Assembly: GCF_034140825.1 (NCBI RefSeq)
Contig: NC_089042.1
Span: 27,471,501 to 27,535,500, forward strand
Direction of reading: 5' to 3'
Origin: Oryza sativa Japonica Group
Taxonomy: Eukaryota; Streptophyta; Magnoliopsida; Poales; Poaceae
Length of the DNA stretch: 64,000 nucleotides
A program made the translations under genes and the position numbers. Below are positions 20,896-33,016 of the stretch, one piece after another. Below the pieces are notes generated by a model. It ran no database searches, was not told where the DNA came from, and worked only from the letters and a program-made list of their open reading frames with translations. Positions within the stretch are counted from its first letter, which is position 1. Every line of letters begins with the position of its first letter.

Positions 20896-22506
20896 TCAAC
20901 TTAGCACTGTGACCACGAGCAAGCCACTGTCTGCCTTTACTTTGGCGGCGTCTGCATGATCGCCTTTGACGACGACGTCGCCATCGCCAACGACGACGCC
21001 GGCGACGGCGCCGGTGATCTCGCGCGCGCGGGCGGCCTGCTCGTCCCAGTCGGTGCGCCGCACGGCGAGCAGCATCAGCGCCGCGCACACCAGCTGCGCG
21101 GCGAGCATGCCGGCCCACATGCCGCGGAAGTCGAGGCGCGCCGGCCAGAACGCCAGCGCCAGGGCGGCGGGCATGCCGACGCCGTAGAACGCCGAGACGT
21201 TGATCCTCGCCGCCCTCCCCGGCCGCGCGCTGCCGCGCAGCACACCGCAGCCGACCGTCTGCGGGCAGTTCCCCAGCTCGGCGGCGCCGAGGATGGGCAG
21301 CGCCGACGACGCCAGCCGCAGGATGGTGGCGTCGGCGGTGAACATCCGCGCCCACACCCCTCTCAGGGACGCCGCGAACGCGCACGCCACGACGCCGAGC
21401 GCGGCGCCGCAGGCGAGCCCGACGCGGGCGGCGAGGCGCGCGCGCTCCGGCCGCCCCGCGCCGAGCTCGTGCCCGACGCGCGTCGACACGGCGCAGCTGA
21501 GGGAGTGCGGGAAGATGTACAGCAGCGACGTGGTCTGGATCAGTATCCCCATCGCCGCCACCGCCGCCTTCGGGTCGGCGAGCACGCCGCAGAGCAGCAC
21601 CATGATCTCGTACCACCACCACTCCAAGCACACCGACATGCAGCTGTGCACGGACAGCTTCACCAACCACCCCCACTCCATCGTCGTCGTCGTCGTCGTC
21701 GCGCCCTCCTCGCCGGCTTTGCCATTGCCGCCGTCGTCGTCGTCGTCGCCACGAATCAGACCTGAGAAGTAGGCGTACGCCACGAGGAACAGCAAGAAGT
21801 TGAGGTTGGTCCAGACGGCGGCGAGCGCGACGCCGCGGATCCCGAGGCCGAGGCCGTGCACGAGGAGGACGTTGACGGGGACGTGGAGCGCGAGCGCGGC
21901 GGCGGCGGCGTACGTGAGCGGGAGCGTGATGGACTGCGCGCGGAGGTACACGCGGAGCGGGTGGAGGAAGGACTGCACGGCGAGGTCCGGGAGCGAGCAG
22001 AGGATGAACTCGTAGGCGCAGGCGGCAATGTCGGGGTCCTGGCCGGCGGCGACGAGGACCCGGTGCATGGCGAGCCAGAGCGCGGCGATGGGCACGGACG
22101 CGGCGAGGAGCAGCACGACCGTTCGCCGGAGCGCGGCGGCGAGCACGGACGTGCGGCCGGCGCCGAACGCCTGGCCGCACACGGGGTCCATCCCGGCGGC
22201 GAGCCCGGACAGCACCGAGTACCCGGTGATGTTGGCGAAGCCGAGCGCGAGGGAGCCGCCGGCGAGCGGGAGACGGCCAAGCCGGCCAAGAAAGAGCATG
22301 GATACCAGCGAGCGCATGTACATCAGCAGCCCAGCTCCAACCATCGGCATGGCGAGCCGCACGATGGATGCCACCTCGGCGATCGCGCCGCCGCCGCCGC
22401 GCGCCGACCTGGGGCGGTCATGCAGGGCGGGGCATGCCTCCGGTGGCGGGAGCAGAGGCTGGTGGCATTGTGCTACGGCTACGACCTTGGACGAGCAGTG
22501 GCACAT
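20896..22506 (-). CDS. MATE/DTX efflux transporter, intronless
   Basis: A predicted 536-residue multidrug and toxic compound extrusion (MATE) antiporter with about twelve membrane segments in two MatE repeats. The first repeat starts near residue 45 (EVASIVRLAMPMVGAGLLMY) and includes GRLPLAGGSLALGFANITGY and GMDPVCGQAFGAG, a MATE family signature. The second includes CLEWWWYEIMVLLCG, VSTRVGHELGAGRP and PQTVGCGVLRG. A 30-residue acidic, Gly/Thr-rich loop lies between the repeats. The single exon and the CLEWWWYE motif place it with the plant DTX48-54 type (ABS3/BCD1-like) group, some of which act in endosomal membranes in growth, iron or senescence control. The substrate cannot be told from sequence. 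A TATA box lies at 22693-22701 (minus TATAAATAG), about 190 bp before the start. The ATG at 22506 gives a full-length N-terminus. Confidence 0.93.
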   Translation of the reverse strand: MCHCSSKVVAVAQCHQPLLPPPEACPALHDRPRSARGGGGAIAEVASIVRLAMPMVGAGLLMYMRSLVSMLFLGRLGRLPLAGGSLALGFANITGYSVLSGLAAGMDPVCGQAFGAGRTSVLAAALRRTVVLLLAASVPIAALWLAMHRVLVAAGQDPDIAACAYEFILCSLPDLAVQSFLHPLRVYLRAQSITLPLTYAAAAALALHVPVNVLLVHGLGLGIRGVALAAVWTNLNFLLFLVAYAYFSGLIRGDDDDDGGNGKAGEEGATTTTTTMEWGWLVKLSVHSCMSVCLEWWWYEIMVLLCGVLADPKAAVAAMGILIQTTSLLYIFPHSLSCAVSTRVGHELGAGRPERARLAARVGLACGAALGVVACAFAASLRGVWARMFTADATILRLASSALPILGAAELGNCPQTVGCGVLRGSARPGRAARINVSAFYGVGMPAALALAFWPARLDFRGMWAGMLAAQLVCAALMLLAVRRTDWDEQAARAREITGAVAGVVVGDGDVVVKGDHADAAKVKADSGLLVVTVLS

Positions 22507-22692
22507 TGTAGTGTGATGTGTGTGCTGCTCCAGCTGCTAGTGTAGTGTGTGGTACAGCTAGCTAATGTGAGAGCTCTTACTCTTAGCTCAGCAGCTTACC
22601 CTATCATCAATGGCGTTTCTTGGGTGCAAATGGTTAAGGATGTTATGGAGTGATGCTTTTCTGATGGAGAGGAAGTTATGAGGGACTTGGAA

Positions 22693-22701
22693 CTATTTAT
22701 A
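22693..22701 (-). promoter_or_regulatory. Probable TATA box of the MATE gene
   Basis: TATAAATAG reads on the minus strand about 190 bp upstream of the start codon. It would place transcription start near 22665 and give a leader of about 160 bases. Confidence 0.6.
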
Positions 22702-23254
22702 ACTGATCCAGCCGGCCTGCCCTGCTGACATGATCAAAGTCACATGGGGCCCACAGAAAAAAAGGCATTTCTATTTTTTTTTCTTCCAACTTTTTCTTTT
22801 TCTTCTCTTCTTAGTTTTAGGATTCAAGATTTTTAATTATGGCTCTATAAGCATCTTCATTGTGAAATTAGATTGATGTGCGAAGCTGAATCTGTATACA
22901 CAGGTTCCAACTCGTATTTTCAAGTAATTATTCTTTTGGTTGTATACGACGTGTTTGTCGATAGCGAGCTGCCTATGTGACTTTATTAAAAAAAAGATGC
23001 GAACACTAGGGAAAGATCTAATATCAAATAAATAAAAAAGGTGAGACTTTGAATCCAGGCTAGCTAGCCCACCATCTTATGAGGTATGTTTGTAAGCATT
23101 TGTATTTGTACCGTGTATAGTAAAGAAAAAGGAAGTAAGTTCCCTCGGAATGAATACTGAATACTAAAACGTTTTCATTTGAAGCCCCCCCCTACTTTCT
23201 TCAGGTGCTTTATGCTGCTATTGATGATCGAAAGAAGAGTATATTTGCATCATA
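22702..23254. other. MATE upstream region
   Basis: Promoter-side DNA of the MATE gene with AT-rich tracts. No other feature could be supported. Confidence 0.4.
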
Positions 23255-23378
23255 CTCCGTCTGTCCCAAAATAACTCAACCTAGGGGGATATGACCCATC
23301 CTAGAACAACGAATCTGGATAAGAATGGGTCACATATCACATCTCATCCTAGGTTGAGTTATTTTGGGACAGAAGGAG
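23255..23378. mobile_element. Short Stowaway MITE
   Basis: A 124-bp element with near-perfect arms (TGTCCCAAAATAACTCAACC against its complement at the right end) and TA flanks. This is a compact hairpin. Confidence 0.9.
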
Positions 23379-23516
23379 TACCTCATTATCCTTTCCAATT
23401 TGGGGTGCAAAAGACCTGATACATTATTGTACCATCGAGAGTGTCTTCCTGAAACTAAATTTCAAAAAGTTTAGTTTCAAATCTTATAGCGCACAATTAG
23501 ACGGCCAGATCCATAT

Positions 23517-23747
23517 CAGGGTTTGAAATTTTGGAATTAGTTTTCTTGCCGGTGGGGACCAAAATTATCAAAATTTCGGAAGTTTTTGGCTAATTTTATT
23601 TGAAAATTTGACTAATTTTAAATGAGTTTCAATAAAATTTAACCAAATTTACAAAAAAAAAGCAAAAAAGGGAAAATTTCGGGCGAGATGTGAGCTTGCC
23701 AGTGGGAGGGGGGAGGCGAAATTACTGAAATTTCGAACCAAACCCTG
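23517..23747. mobile_element. hAT-type MITE with 8-bp target duplication
   Basis: A 231-bp element with CAGGGTTTG termini in inverted orientation, flanked by a perfect ATCCATAT at 23509-23516 and 23748-23755. The 8-bp duplication and CAGGG ends are those of hAT elements. Confidence 0.9.
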
Positions 23748-23755
23748 ATCCATAT

Positions 23756-25844
23756 ACACACGAGGACTCGTGCAATGTAATTGGAGACACCTGAACCAAT
23801 TTATGCTAGTCAACGAACCATGCAGGCAGAGCTAAGCAAAGACCAAAGTATGTGAAAAATCTGGAAAAACACATTCAGAAACTGAAACTATCATGCATGC
23901 ATGGCCCTTTTTTTTTCAGAGTCAGCATAGAGATACCTTGGAGCAAGAAACATGATGATTAGTAGAATTGGAATCAAACAAAAAGATAAGAGGCAGCCAA
24001 CAAGCGGGGTTTGCATCATTTCAGTGTGACTGGTGACGGGAAACGAACACACAACCATTACGATGCTCTCTGCTTTTCCTAAAGTACATAAGAAGCAACA
24101 GTTTGTAATTCTTTCCTTTCATGGCGCTCTCAACCATACTAATCCAAGTGCCCTGGATTCTGAAATTTTGTGGCTTGGAACTATCGGACTCCATGATAGC
24201 AATGCACACCGAACATACGGTAATGTTCTTGTCATGAAATGGCAGAAACAACTGGGTGTTATTGCAGACTGATTGAACATCTCGTAATTTAATCTGTAAG
24301 AGCTATTTGGAAACGTGCGAAATGATTTGCAGTGAATCCTATGCTGGTCTTTTTGCATCTTCTATTCTGGAGAAGGCCAATTAGGCTCGGTGATGAGGTC
24401 TCCATGTGAAGTTACCTGACCCCCAAGATTCCTCTCAAGCAGGCATTGACACTATACTGCTCCAGATGACTGAAAATGACATGAATGACAGTTAAGTAGA
24501 AGTAGCTGCAAAATTCCGTACATAAGGATCTTGGAGTACACAAGTACTATGGTGCATGCAGTTTTTTGGTAAGATATTCCAGGATGCATTCTACATATAA
24601 TTTTCTAGTAACTACTAATTTTGATTCTTGGAGCTACTAACAAAATGAAATCGAGTTATGTCCTTAGTACTTAAAACAAATTTTATATATAACTCTCAAC
24701 AAAATTTAGATGCAAAGTAGATAATAAGAAAACTTTCAGTCTCTGTCACTAGTAAGTGTGACATGCTGTAAGGCAAATGATGTGTGTAAGTTGTTCCTCC
24801 ACTTTGGTTTGGGATCGATGCACACATGGAGTGGCCCGGTGGTTGCACAGCTTTTCTTATCCTCCTCTTTTCATTGACAACCTTGATCGATCGTTGCCTG
24901 GATCGCGCTGTGCATTCGGTGCAAAAGACGATACAGAGATGCAATGGGAATGAGACACGCATATGCTAGCTATATGCTCCCAGGAAATGGGAGAAGTCTG
25001 AACTTTCTTTTCTCCATCATGCCAATCTTCAGAGTCCACTACACTAGCTTTCCTGTTCTGACCTCTGAATTGCTATTACCACCGAGTTGGCATTCAGTGA
25101 ACACTAGCTGTCATATTTACAGTGCTGTCCTGACTTGTTCTTCTGAACGTGGAAGTACACAACTGTCAGAACTGAAAATTGGAGTGTTTTTACTGAATAA
25201 TAGTATCTTGTTATCCATCGGTCGATCTAGATAGAGGAAAGGCAGGCTTTTCCCCGATAGATCTACCTCCTCTTATCCATCGTGTGGTGGCACCCAATTG
25301 TAGCCCAATTTGCAGGTTGTTAGGACGAGCTAGGACACTGTAGGTGAGCACTGTCTACATATTCGCTAGGCTCGCTCATACGTCTAATCCAACTGAATTT
25401 GTCACATTGGTGGTATTATTGTACACTACTAGTACTATACAAATCATGGAAAGGAAACAAAATCAGCCTATCTATAATGTTGATGATACAGCACAGGTAG
25501 GTATGTCCATTGTCCAACTTCAACAGACAACAGTAACATCAGTTTCATAGTTTACCACAGTGACAGGCCTCTAACAGTTTGGCCGGCCTGACTGAAAGTT
25601 TTCCATGCTACTGTACAGCTCCCTAGTAGTTAGGCCTGAAACCATGAAGGCCATGATAATTTAGTTTTGACAGCCTGACCTATGTATGTCAAGGTCGAAT
25701 ATTAGCAACAGTACTTACTGAGAAGAATTTGTTTTTCATTATTGAAACTTTGTGGGACCTTTTCCTATGAAGCCCTTTGAATTACACAATTAGCCTTGAG
25801 TATCTATTTTTTTTTAAAAAAAAGGGACTGGCCTTGAATATTTT
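23756..25844. other. Gene desert segment
   Basis: No gene was recognised. Several short open frames on both strands (near 24020-24360 and 24700-25240) lack domains, splice context or GC-rich grass codon use. No repeat with clear ends was seen. Confidence 0.4.
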
Positions 25845-26210
25845 ATGAGTGATTTTGCGGTCCTTGAGTGGTACCACGAGGCCACTTTTTTATGGTAAAA
25901 ATTAGTACCACTAGTATATCAAATATTGAATATAACAAGTTTTATACTATAAAATGTAAAAATCTCTTGGCACCTTCTCAAAAACTAAAAAACAATTCTC
26001 ATTGTAAGAATCTTTCAGTTACTCCCACCGGTTGACAACAGAGGGAGTAAGCTCTTTTGGTTCAAACATTTTTAATTGAGTAATTTTATGATCCTTTAGA
26101 GAGTATCTCAAGTTACCTAAATTTTATACTAAAATTTTTGGTACCAAATTTTACACTAAAAAATATAATACCTCCTAATACTTTCTCAAGGATGGTAAAA
26201 TCATCCTTTT
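25845..26210. repeat. Diverged or nested MITE remnants
   Basis: Inverted end-like words (GTGATTTTGCGGTCCTTGAG on the left, the complement of ATCCTTGAGAAAGTATT on the right) frame AT-rich DNA containing a GAGGGAGTA end at about 26041-26049. This looks like an old MITE interrupted by a Stowaway fragment. Confidence 0.4.
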
Positions 26211-26254
26211 CAATTTCTATAAGATCGTATATGTCATGACATCATAAACATCCA

Positions 26255-26575
26255 ACATCTCTTTTTTTTGGTATAGCCTATGCGCTGACATATACGGACC
26301 CTTATATTAAGGTTATGTTATTTTTAGCTAACGGATGGCGGATTATGTTATTTCTAGTAGTTAATTCATTGGTTCGTGGAATAAACCAAACGGCATATTT
26401 GCAAACAAAAAGTAATTTGTGAATAAAACTTTTATATATGTGTTCTTAGCGATCTAAAAGCAAAGACTGAAAAATAAACTTCGATAAAGAAAACATCAAA
26501 ATCAGCTTTAAATTTAAGATTAAAAATTAAAATTTTAGCTGATAAGCATAAGTATAAACGAAAAGATGAAGCCAA
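26255..26575. repeat. Degenerate MITE sharing a block with 61240-61315
   Basis: The right part (GATAAGCATAAGTATAAACG, then AAAAGATGAAGCC) matches 61240-61315 in order and orientation, marking a dispersed repeat family. The left end was not resolved. Confidence 0.45.
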
Positions 26576-28843
26576 TGTCCATCATCCACTCGCATTTAAA
26601 CACACCTTATGTGTGTCCAGTGTCCTCGTTAGATGCAGCTGCCCACTAGAAAGTGAGACAGTACAAGATAGGGATAGTAGCTGGCTGGGCTGCACTTGCG
26701 CGTGCGTCATCCTTGGGGATGAATTTGACTCCTTGCGGGGGAGGAGAAACACTAGGAGATCGATGCTGTGGTCCAATTGAATTCAGTCGGTAACCATGCA
26801 TGTATCTGACCATCATCCTGACGAACGATGTATGCTACTGGAGTAGCTACTATCTGCTACTACCACATCTGAATGATGCAAACGCTAGCTGAATATTCAG
26901 TTACACGCACAGGTGCATGCCTGCCCATTTATGATTGATTGCTTGCTCCTTCTTGATCTTCTTTGCCTGACAAATCTGATCTATGTACGTGTGCTGCCTC
27001 TAGAATCGGCATTCTTGGATTACTAATTTTCCCCGGTTCATGGCACAAAGAGCATGATTAATTAGAGGTCTCTTGATAAGCTAGCTACCACTGCTGATAT
27101 GTGCATGTTTGTGCCGAGTCATGCACAAGCGATGTGATGGATAGATGTGCAATCCTCTGGGCGGGTTAATTAGCCATTTTGTCATCGCATTTTTGTTTTG
27201 GTTATGGATCCCTGCACTGTTTGGGTAATTGTTCGGTTAGGTGCGTCTAATCCGGTATATTCTTGCGTCACGCAAGAATATCTAATTATCTACATGAATA
27301 TGATCGATCAATCAGAGTTTTCCAAGTGAAATGTAACTCCCCTAGCTACCTATATTGTTCAGTGATCAGTCCAAAACTACAGGTCTTTTTCTCACTTTAT
27401 CTAGTAGCTAGGAGATGATCTTTTTTTTCTAGCTTTATATTTGCTGCATGAATGAATATAATTCCGATCGATCTGGCCTGTACCTAGTAGCCCACCTCGT
27501 TTGAGAAAGTTGGGAGCTGGATCGAGAGCATGCAGCAGTTAGCATCAATAATCAAAGTCCAGGACGCAAGAAATGATTGCTGCATGCATGCTCTCTCGCC
27601 GATTGACCGATGAGGTGACGGACCAGCAAAATTTCACTGTGCCAAAAAAGCCGGGAAATAGTCTCTGCTTTGGATCATATATCACTCTCTGGATATTTCC
27701 ATCTTAGCAAGCAGATCGATCATTTCAGAGAGTGGATATGATGAACTTTAATATGCGTCATCCGGTTCATGCGCTCTTTTCAGATTATTATCGAAATAGA
27801 TTATTTGTCCCATGTTTCCAAGATGCGTTATCTTAAAAAAAAAGAGAGAGTTTATTTTACTATATTTTTTAGACCACTTATTTTAATCTATTCATTAAAA
27901 TTATTACTTAAAATATTTTTTTTGTTTCTAATTAAGTGAATATATAATCTATGAGAATTAGTAATTCACTTAATAATCTAAATCAAACAGACCAATTAAC
28001 TTGCTAGTTGGCAATAGAATTAGCTTAGCTTACTTCTTGGGACAATAATTAATTATCTAAGTTCCTGACTGCTTGGTGCTCTTGCCTAACCTCTTCTTGT
28101 GACATCCAAATCCTAGAGTGCAAATTGCCAAATTTTTCGCCCGTTTATCTTTTCCAAATCGGCGCCACAAGTTGTTAGCAAATGTAGGCTAGTCTCCCAT
28201 GTTCAGTGCATGGCGATGTAATAAATCTTTGCCTGATGAGATCGAGGAGCTAACGTCACATACACAGCAGAGGATGAGGCAGGCAGTCGGTAGAGATCGA
28301 GGGCAAGAAAAAGAGATAATCAGAGAGGCCCATAATAACAAGCTGGCCACTGAAAGTCTGATGGATGAACAGGGCCTGGTTAGTTAGAGAAGCTGCTTTT
28401 CTGGAGGCACATGCTTGCTGGGTCTCCTGATCAGACTGAACAGAATGCTTGCTTCCATCCATCCATGCACATTTCACTGCATATGCAGCCTCGCTAAGCT
28501 AGCTGATGAATGCAATTGCAAATTAATTTGCAGCTGCAATTGCAATTGCATGCATCATGTATGGTGCATGATGCAACAGGGGCGATCCTGCAGGCAAGCT
28601 CGATCAGGTTTGGACGCATCGATCGATATCGGAATGAATGAATCGACCAGATCTGAGGCATGGCTCTGGTTTGTTGGGTGTCGCCTCTGTTGCAGCATGA
28701 TTCGTAACAAGATTGATCAGTACACGAATGATGATGATGCAGGCAATGCTAGGAGCTATCTAGTCTGCATGTTTGTTTGTTCAGTTCTTGGGCTCAAGAA
28801 GAGAAAATGTGCAGAGATGATGCATGGCTACAGTTGGGAGGTA
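26576..28843. other. Gene desert segment
   Basis: No gene was supported. An open frame of 157 codons at 28415-28888 runs into the next MITE and shows no domain. Short palindromic words rich in TGCAATTGCA occur near 28510-28550. Confidence 0.4.
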
Positions 28844-29101
28844 CTCCCTCCGTTTCCTATTAAAAGTCATTTGATTTTTTTTTCTTAGTTAAAGTTCTTT
28901 AAGTTTGATCAAGTTTATAAAAAAAGGTTAGCAACATCTACAATATTGAATTAGTTTTATTAAATCTAACATTAAATATATTTCGATAATCTGTTTGTTT
29001 TATATGAAAAATATTAGAATTTTCTTTTATAAACTTAGTCAAACTCAAAAAAATTTAATTAACAAAAAAGTTAAACGACTTATGATATAAAAATGGAGGG
29101 G
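28844..29101. mobile_element. Stowaway-like MITE
   Basis: A 258-bp element starts CTCCCTCCGTTTCC and ends AAAATGGAGGGG, with TA flanks and internal sequence like 19166-19423. Confidence 0.85.
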
Positions 29102-29334
29102 TACATACCAACAATGTGTAGTACTGGTCCACCTGATGCCACCATATCCACAGATCCATCACCAGTGATACACTGTACTGCATGTTTGTGTGCATGCTTA
29201 AGCTGATACTGTTTCACCAAGAGTGCTGCACAAATGGGGCACTTGAACCTGCAGTGCAACTGCTTGTGTGCATAGTGCATACACACCTGGAAGCTGCTAG
29301 GTGAATCACTGAAAGTAACTGTCTCGTTTAATCT

Positions 29335-29490
29335 AGGTTGTGTTTAGTTTCTGAAATTGGGGAGAAGTTTAGGGAAAGTTGGTAGTTTAGAAAAAAAGTT
29401 AGGAGTTTATGTGAGTAGGAAAGTTTTAGATGTAACGTGTTGTGATGGAAAGTTGGGAGTTTGAGGGAAGTTTGGTGCGAGGCCCTAGAT
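29335..29490. mobile_element. MITE of the GTGTTTAGTT family
   Basis: About 155 bp start GGTTGTGTTTAGTTTC and are rich in AAGTTGGGAGTTT-type repeats. This is one of several elements in the window with GTGTTTAGTT ends (compare 56305 and 56688). Confidence 0.55.
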
Positions 29491-29568
29491 TATTGAAAGC
29501 ATTGTGGTTGTCATCTTTTCAAAAAAAATATCTTATTTTTTTTAAAAAAGCATTGTGTTTGTGAATTA

Positions 29569-29859
29569 CTCTCTCCATCTACTTTTGATAGTCATATTTC
29601 ATCTTGGCACACAGACCAAAGATAAGTAATTCTACTTATCATCTATTTAAACATGCTACTAGTCATTCCTCGTAAACAAGCGATTCATTAATATTTACAT
29701 TTCTCGATGCCCATGTAGCCAATCTTGTGTGGAAGAATGGATATTTACGCATTAAATCTGAGTAAGTCATTAAGATGATAGGTTGTTAGATTGAAATATG
29801 TCTATAAAAATAAATTTTTCAGATTTGAAAATATAACTATTAAAAATAGATGGAGGGAG
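29569..29859. mobile_element. Stowaway MITE
   Basis: A 291-bp element starts CTCTCTCCATCTACTTTTGA and ends with the complementary ATAGATGGAGGGAG, flanked by TA. Confidence 0.85.
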
Positions 29860-30059
29860 TATCTACTATTCTACTTAACTATAGAGCAAAATAAAATATT
29901 TTAAGAAATAAACATAACAAATAGTTTAAAACAAGTGATCTACGCAAGACAGTGCAAGAAAACTTTTTGGAAAAAATAAACGTATTTGTTGAAACGTGAG
30001 GCAAATAATTTATTTTAATAATTTAGTGAATGGGCTGAAAAAGAACAGGGCAAAAAGGA

Positions 30060-30300
30060 CTGGAAATTCCAATCTCCAGAAAATGGGCCAACGATGACTT
30101 CATGGGCTGACACGGCCCAAGATAATGGGCCGACGATGACTTCATGCGTGGGCTAACACTAACAGGGCTACTGGTGACTTTTTGGGCTGAAACAGTTCCT
30201 CTGTTTGGGCTGAGTCCAGTACTGTTTGACTTTGTGGGCTGAAACAGTTCCTCTGTTTGGGCTGTGAGTCCAGTACTGTTTATGCTAGTGTTTATAGCCC
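30060..30300. repeat. GGGCTGA-rich block with a 52-bp tandem duplication
   Basis: Two direct copies of a unit of about 52 bp lie at 30184-30235 and 30236-30285 (both contain AAACAGTTCCTCTGTTTGGG and AGTCCAGTACTGTTT). The block also carries many TGGGCC/TGGGCT words. TGGGCC-type (site II) motifs are promoter elements in plants, but no gene start follows on either side within reach. Confidence 0.7.
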
Positions 30301-31541
30301 GGGATGGTTTTCATGGGCCTGAATGTGCCAAAATTTGACACCTCGTTTCATGGTGCAAGGCCCATCTAAAGTACAGCAACAGCTTGACCGGCCCAAACAG
30401 AATGGTCCAGCCTGCCACCAGCTGCTACTACACAATTGCTGAAGTCTGTCCACACACGAACTCCACAAAGCACTCGATCGCTGACGGCAACACACTGTAT
30501 TCCACTCATCCACTGTACCGTGTGGAGAGCAGCTGCAACGTGTGGCTCTAACACAAGCACCATTACATTCTAGCCCATTTCTGCCTTACTAATCTGGATC
30601 GTGGATGGCAGGCTGGGTGAAAATGGTCACGAAAGTTGTCGATTGACTGAGCGTTGTTTCCATATAAAATGTGCACAGTCAAAATCGTGTGTTGAATCCT
30701 CTGTCAGCAATGTACAACATGGAACATGCTACAAATCTTGGCTTGCAATGGATCTAACGACTGAGCAACTACTACTACTACTACTACTACTAGAGATGGC
30801 TGATGGCAGAAGATCTGTCAGAAATGCAAAAGAAAGACATGGCAGAAGATGGCCGAGCATGTGTTAGCTCTGAACAGTGAATATAATTACAGGAAGAGCC
30901 AACCGTTGACAATGCAGATCACCATTCTCATTTGCTCCAAAACTTGACTCGAGTATTCATATATACTACATCAACGGGGCGAGCATCACATGCTGCAATG
31001 GCAAATAGTATAGCTAATCACCATTGACCAGCTTCAGCAAGTGGGTGTTTTAAGTGTTTTCTCTGTGATGAGCAAAGCCTGATTAATTAGCAGAAACTTC
31101 AAACATCAGCGGCAGGTAAAGCATCAAGCCCAAGCAGTACACGCAGATCTAAAAGCCAAAAGGAATGACCAGCTTCACAAGTCAAATGCGACGTTTCCTC
31201 CTCACTCTCTCACGCACCTACCGAGCTGTTGAGACGCCACCGACTGAAAAAATTCAGAAAAACGCAAGCTTGCAGGCTGCAGGTGTGTGTGTTGAGGACG
31301 AAAGTTTGGTTGCTCTGAACTGATTCTGATCTGCACGAAAATGTGCAAGCAAAGGAACAGGGAGGCGTACGTACTTGAGGACTAACTGACGGACGCTAAT
31401 GATCTTTTTCTTCTGTGATGTTGATTAATTATAAGCTGGGTTGTCTCTGTCGAGCCAGCCATTGGTGTCAAGTTACGGGCAGATAGCGACTACGCATCTG
31501 CAACGAATTGACGGCAAAAGTACAACGTGAAGCCAATACGA
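30301..31541. other. Gene desert segment
   Basis: No supportable gene. Simple (ACT)n runs occur near 30768-30790. Confidence 0.4.
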
Positions 31542-32000
31542 TTATGATGCTGCTCCTAGGTTACTACTACAAGCAGCTTCTTTCTCTTTAATTGAGTAAT
31601 TAATTTTTATCCTACTACCAAATGAGCTACTGCTGCTACTACTACTACTGTGATCTCCTAGACTCCCTATTTCTAATAGCTGGGCATGAAGCTTCCAACT
31701 CAGCCTGCCTTTCTTTCTGTGCTTCTCTGAAGAAAGGCATCTCTGCAAAGTCTGCAACTTGAGGACAACACCAATTACTGCCCTCTGCACAACAGGTACT
31801 ACTACAATTGTGTGCACACCAACCCAAGTAGATTGTCCGAAAAGAGCTCGTGATGCAAATGTTGAGCTCTCATTTTGGCTTGTGTATTCAGGTGAAGGGA
31901 AGAGAAGAGCTGGTAGAATGGCTAGCATGGAACAGAACAAATTAAGTTGTGCAGTGATCATGTCATTAGTGCCAGCTGAAAAAATGGGACAGAGGATCAT
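31542..32000 (-). CDS. Doubtful small membrane or secreted protein ORF
   Basis: An open frame of 152 codons that I do not recognise. Near its N-terminus is a hydrophobic stretch (LNLFCSMLAILPALLF) that could be a signal or anchor, then a second apolar stretch (GVHTIVVVPVVQRAVIGVVL), a basic segment (SSEKHRKKGRLSWK) and a serine run. CTATACTATAG about 40 bp upstream of the ATG could be a TATA box. Codon use is AT-neutral and an opposite-strand frame is also open, so it may be chance. No function is proposed. Confidence 0.3.
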   Translation of the reverse strand: MILCPIFSAGTNDMITAQLNLFCSMLAILPALLFPSPEYTSQNESSTFASRALFGQSTWVGVHTIVVVPVVQRAVIGVVLKLQTLQRCLSSEKHRKKGRLSWKLHAQLLEIGSLGDHSSSSSSSSSFGSRIKINYSIKEKEAACSSNLGAAS

Positions 32001-33016
32001 ATCTACTTGTAATAGAGTACACTATAGTATAGCAGAAGTGTTGTTGTTGCTGCACCACTCAACTCACAATTGATAGGCTGATCTGGCCATCACATGAATG
32101 AAAGTATGTATCAAACTTTATACAAACCCCACAAGCCCAGTATTATTAGCTTCCCCTGTCTCCTTGCACACAAATTCTGAACTCTGAACAACAACAACAA
32201 CAACAACTACTACTACTACTACTACTGCTACCTGTCATGCTGACCAAACAGAGCTTCTAAACAAGTGCAGAAAAATGGAGGCTTTTGATCCATGGCATGT
32301 ACATAAAATCCGGCCGGTCCAAAGCATGGAGGAGAGAGCACATAGTTTTATGCCGCCGATCGAATGCATCCAAATTGCTAACTACCCTGCACTGGCAGAT
32401 GCCTAATAATTGCCCATCAGTCCCCACAATTATTCAGCCAATCAATCTGAAATTCAGAGCTGTGATGCATATGCTGCACTTGCATTTCCAGACAGCTGAA
32501 TTCTACTGAATATGAGTACCAGAAATGTAGTAGTAGCAGCATTGTTTGTACAATGTAGGAAGTGATGATAATACATACATACAGTGTAGAAGAAGATGAA
32601 TGAGACAGGCAACATATGCTGAGACCATTGATGTACACTAGTAGTAGTATACAGTACTGTACATATATATTGTCATGAAAAATTTCCTTTTTGATCATCA
32701 TCTCAAAGGCCACCACTTATTTTTTGCAGACCATGGATCATCAGAGTGTCTCATGGTTTTGATGTTGTCTTCTTCATGAGGATCACACTCACTCACTCAC
32801 TTGACATTTTAGCCCCTTTTTTTGTAGAGATCAATATACACTCAGAATTCAGAAAAGAAAGAAAGAAAGAAAGAAAGAATTGGGGAGAGAGAGGAAAGGA
32901 AGAATGACAATTGACATGCACCATGAGTGACCAAAGATGAACATGCAAGAAAGGCATAGGTACCGACCGGCCAATGAACGTGTACACACATGCGGCCAGT
33001 GTGGGCCCCACATCGT
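32001..33016. other. 3' side of the BAG gene, no feature seen
   Basis: This contains short (ACA)n/(ACT)n runs near 32190-32230 and (GAAA)n near 32855-32878. No gene or transposon with clear ends was found. Confidence 0.4.

Noticed and set aside
20885-22545. Frames of 431, 269 and 229 codons overlapping the MATE gene
   Set aside because: Low-complexity Arg/Ala/Pro translations of GC-rich codons in other frames; no domain.
28415-28888. 157-codon plus-strand frame
   Set aside because: It ends inside a Stowaway element and has no family features.
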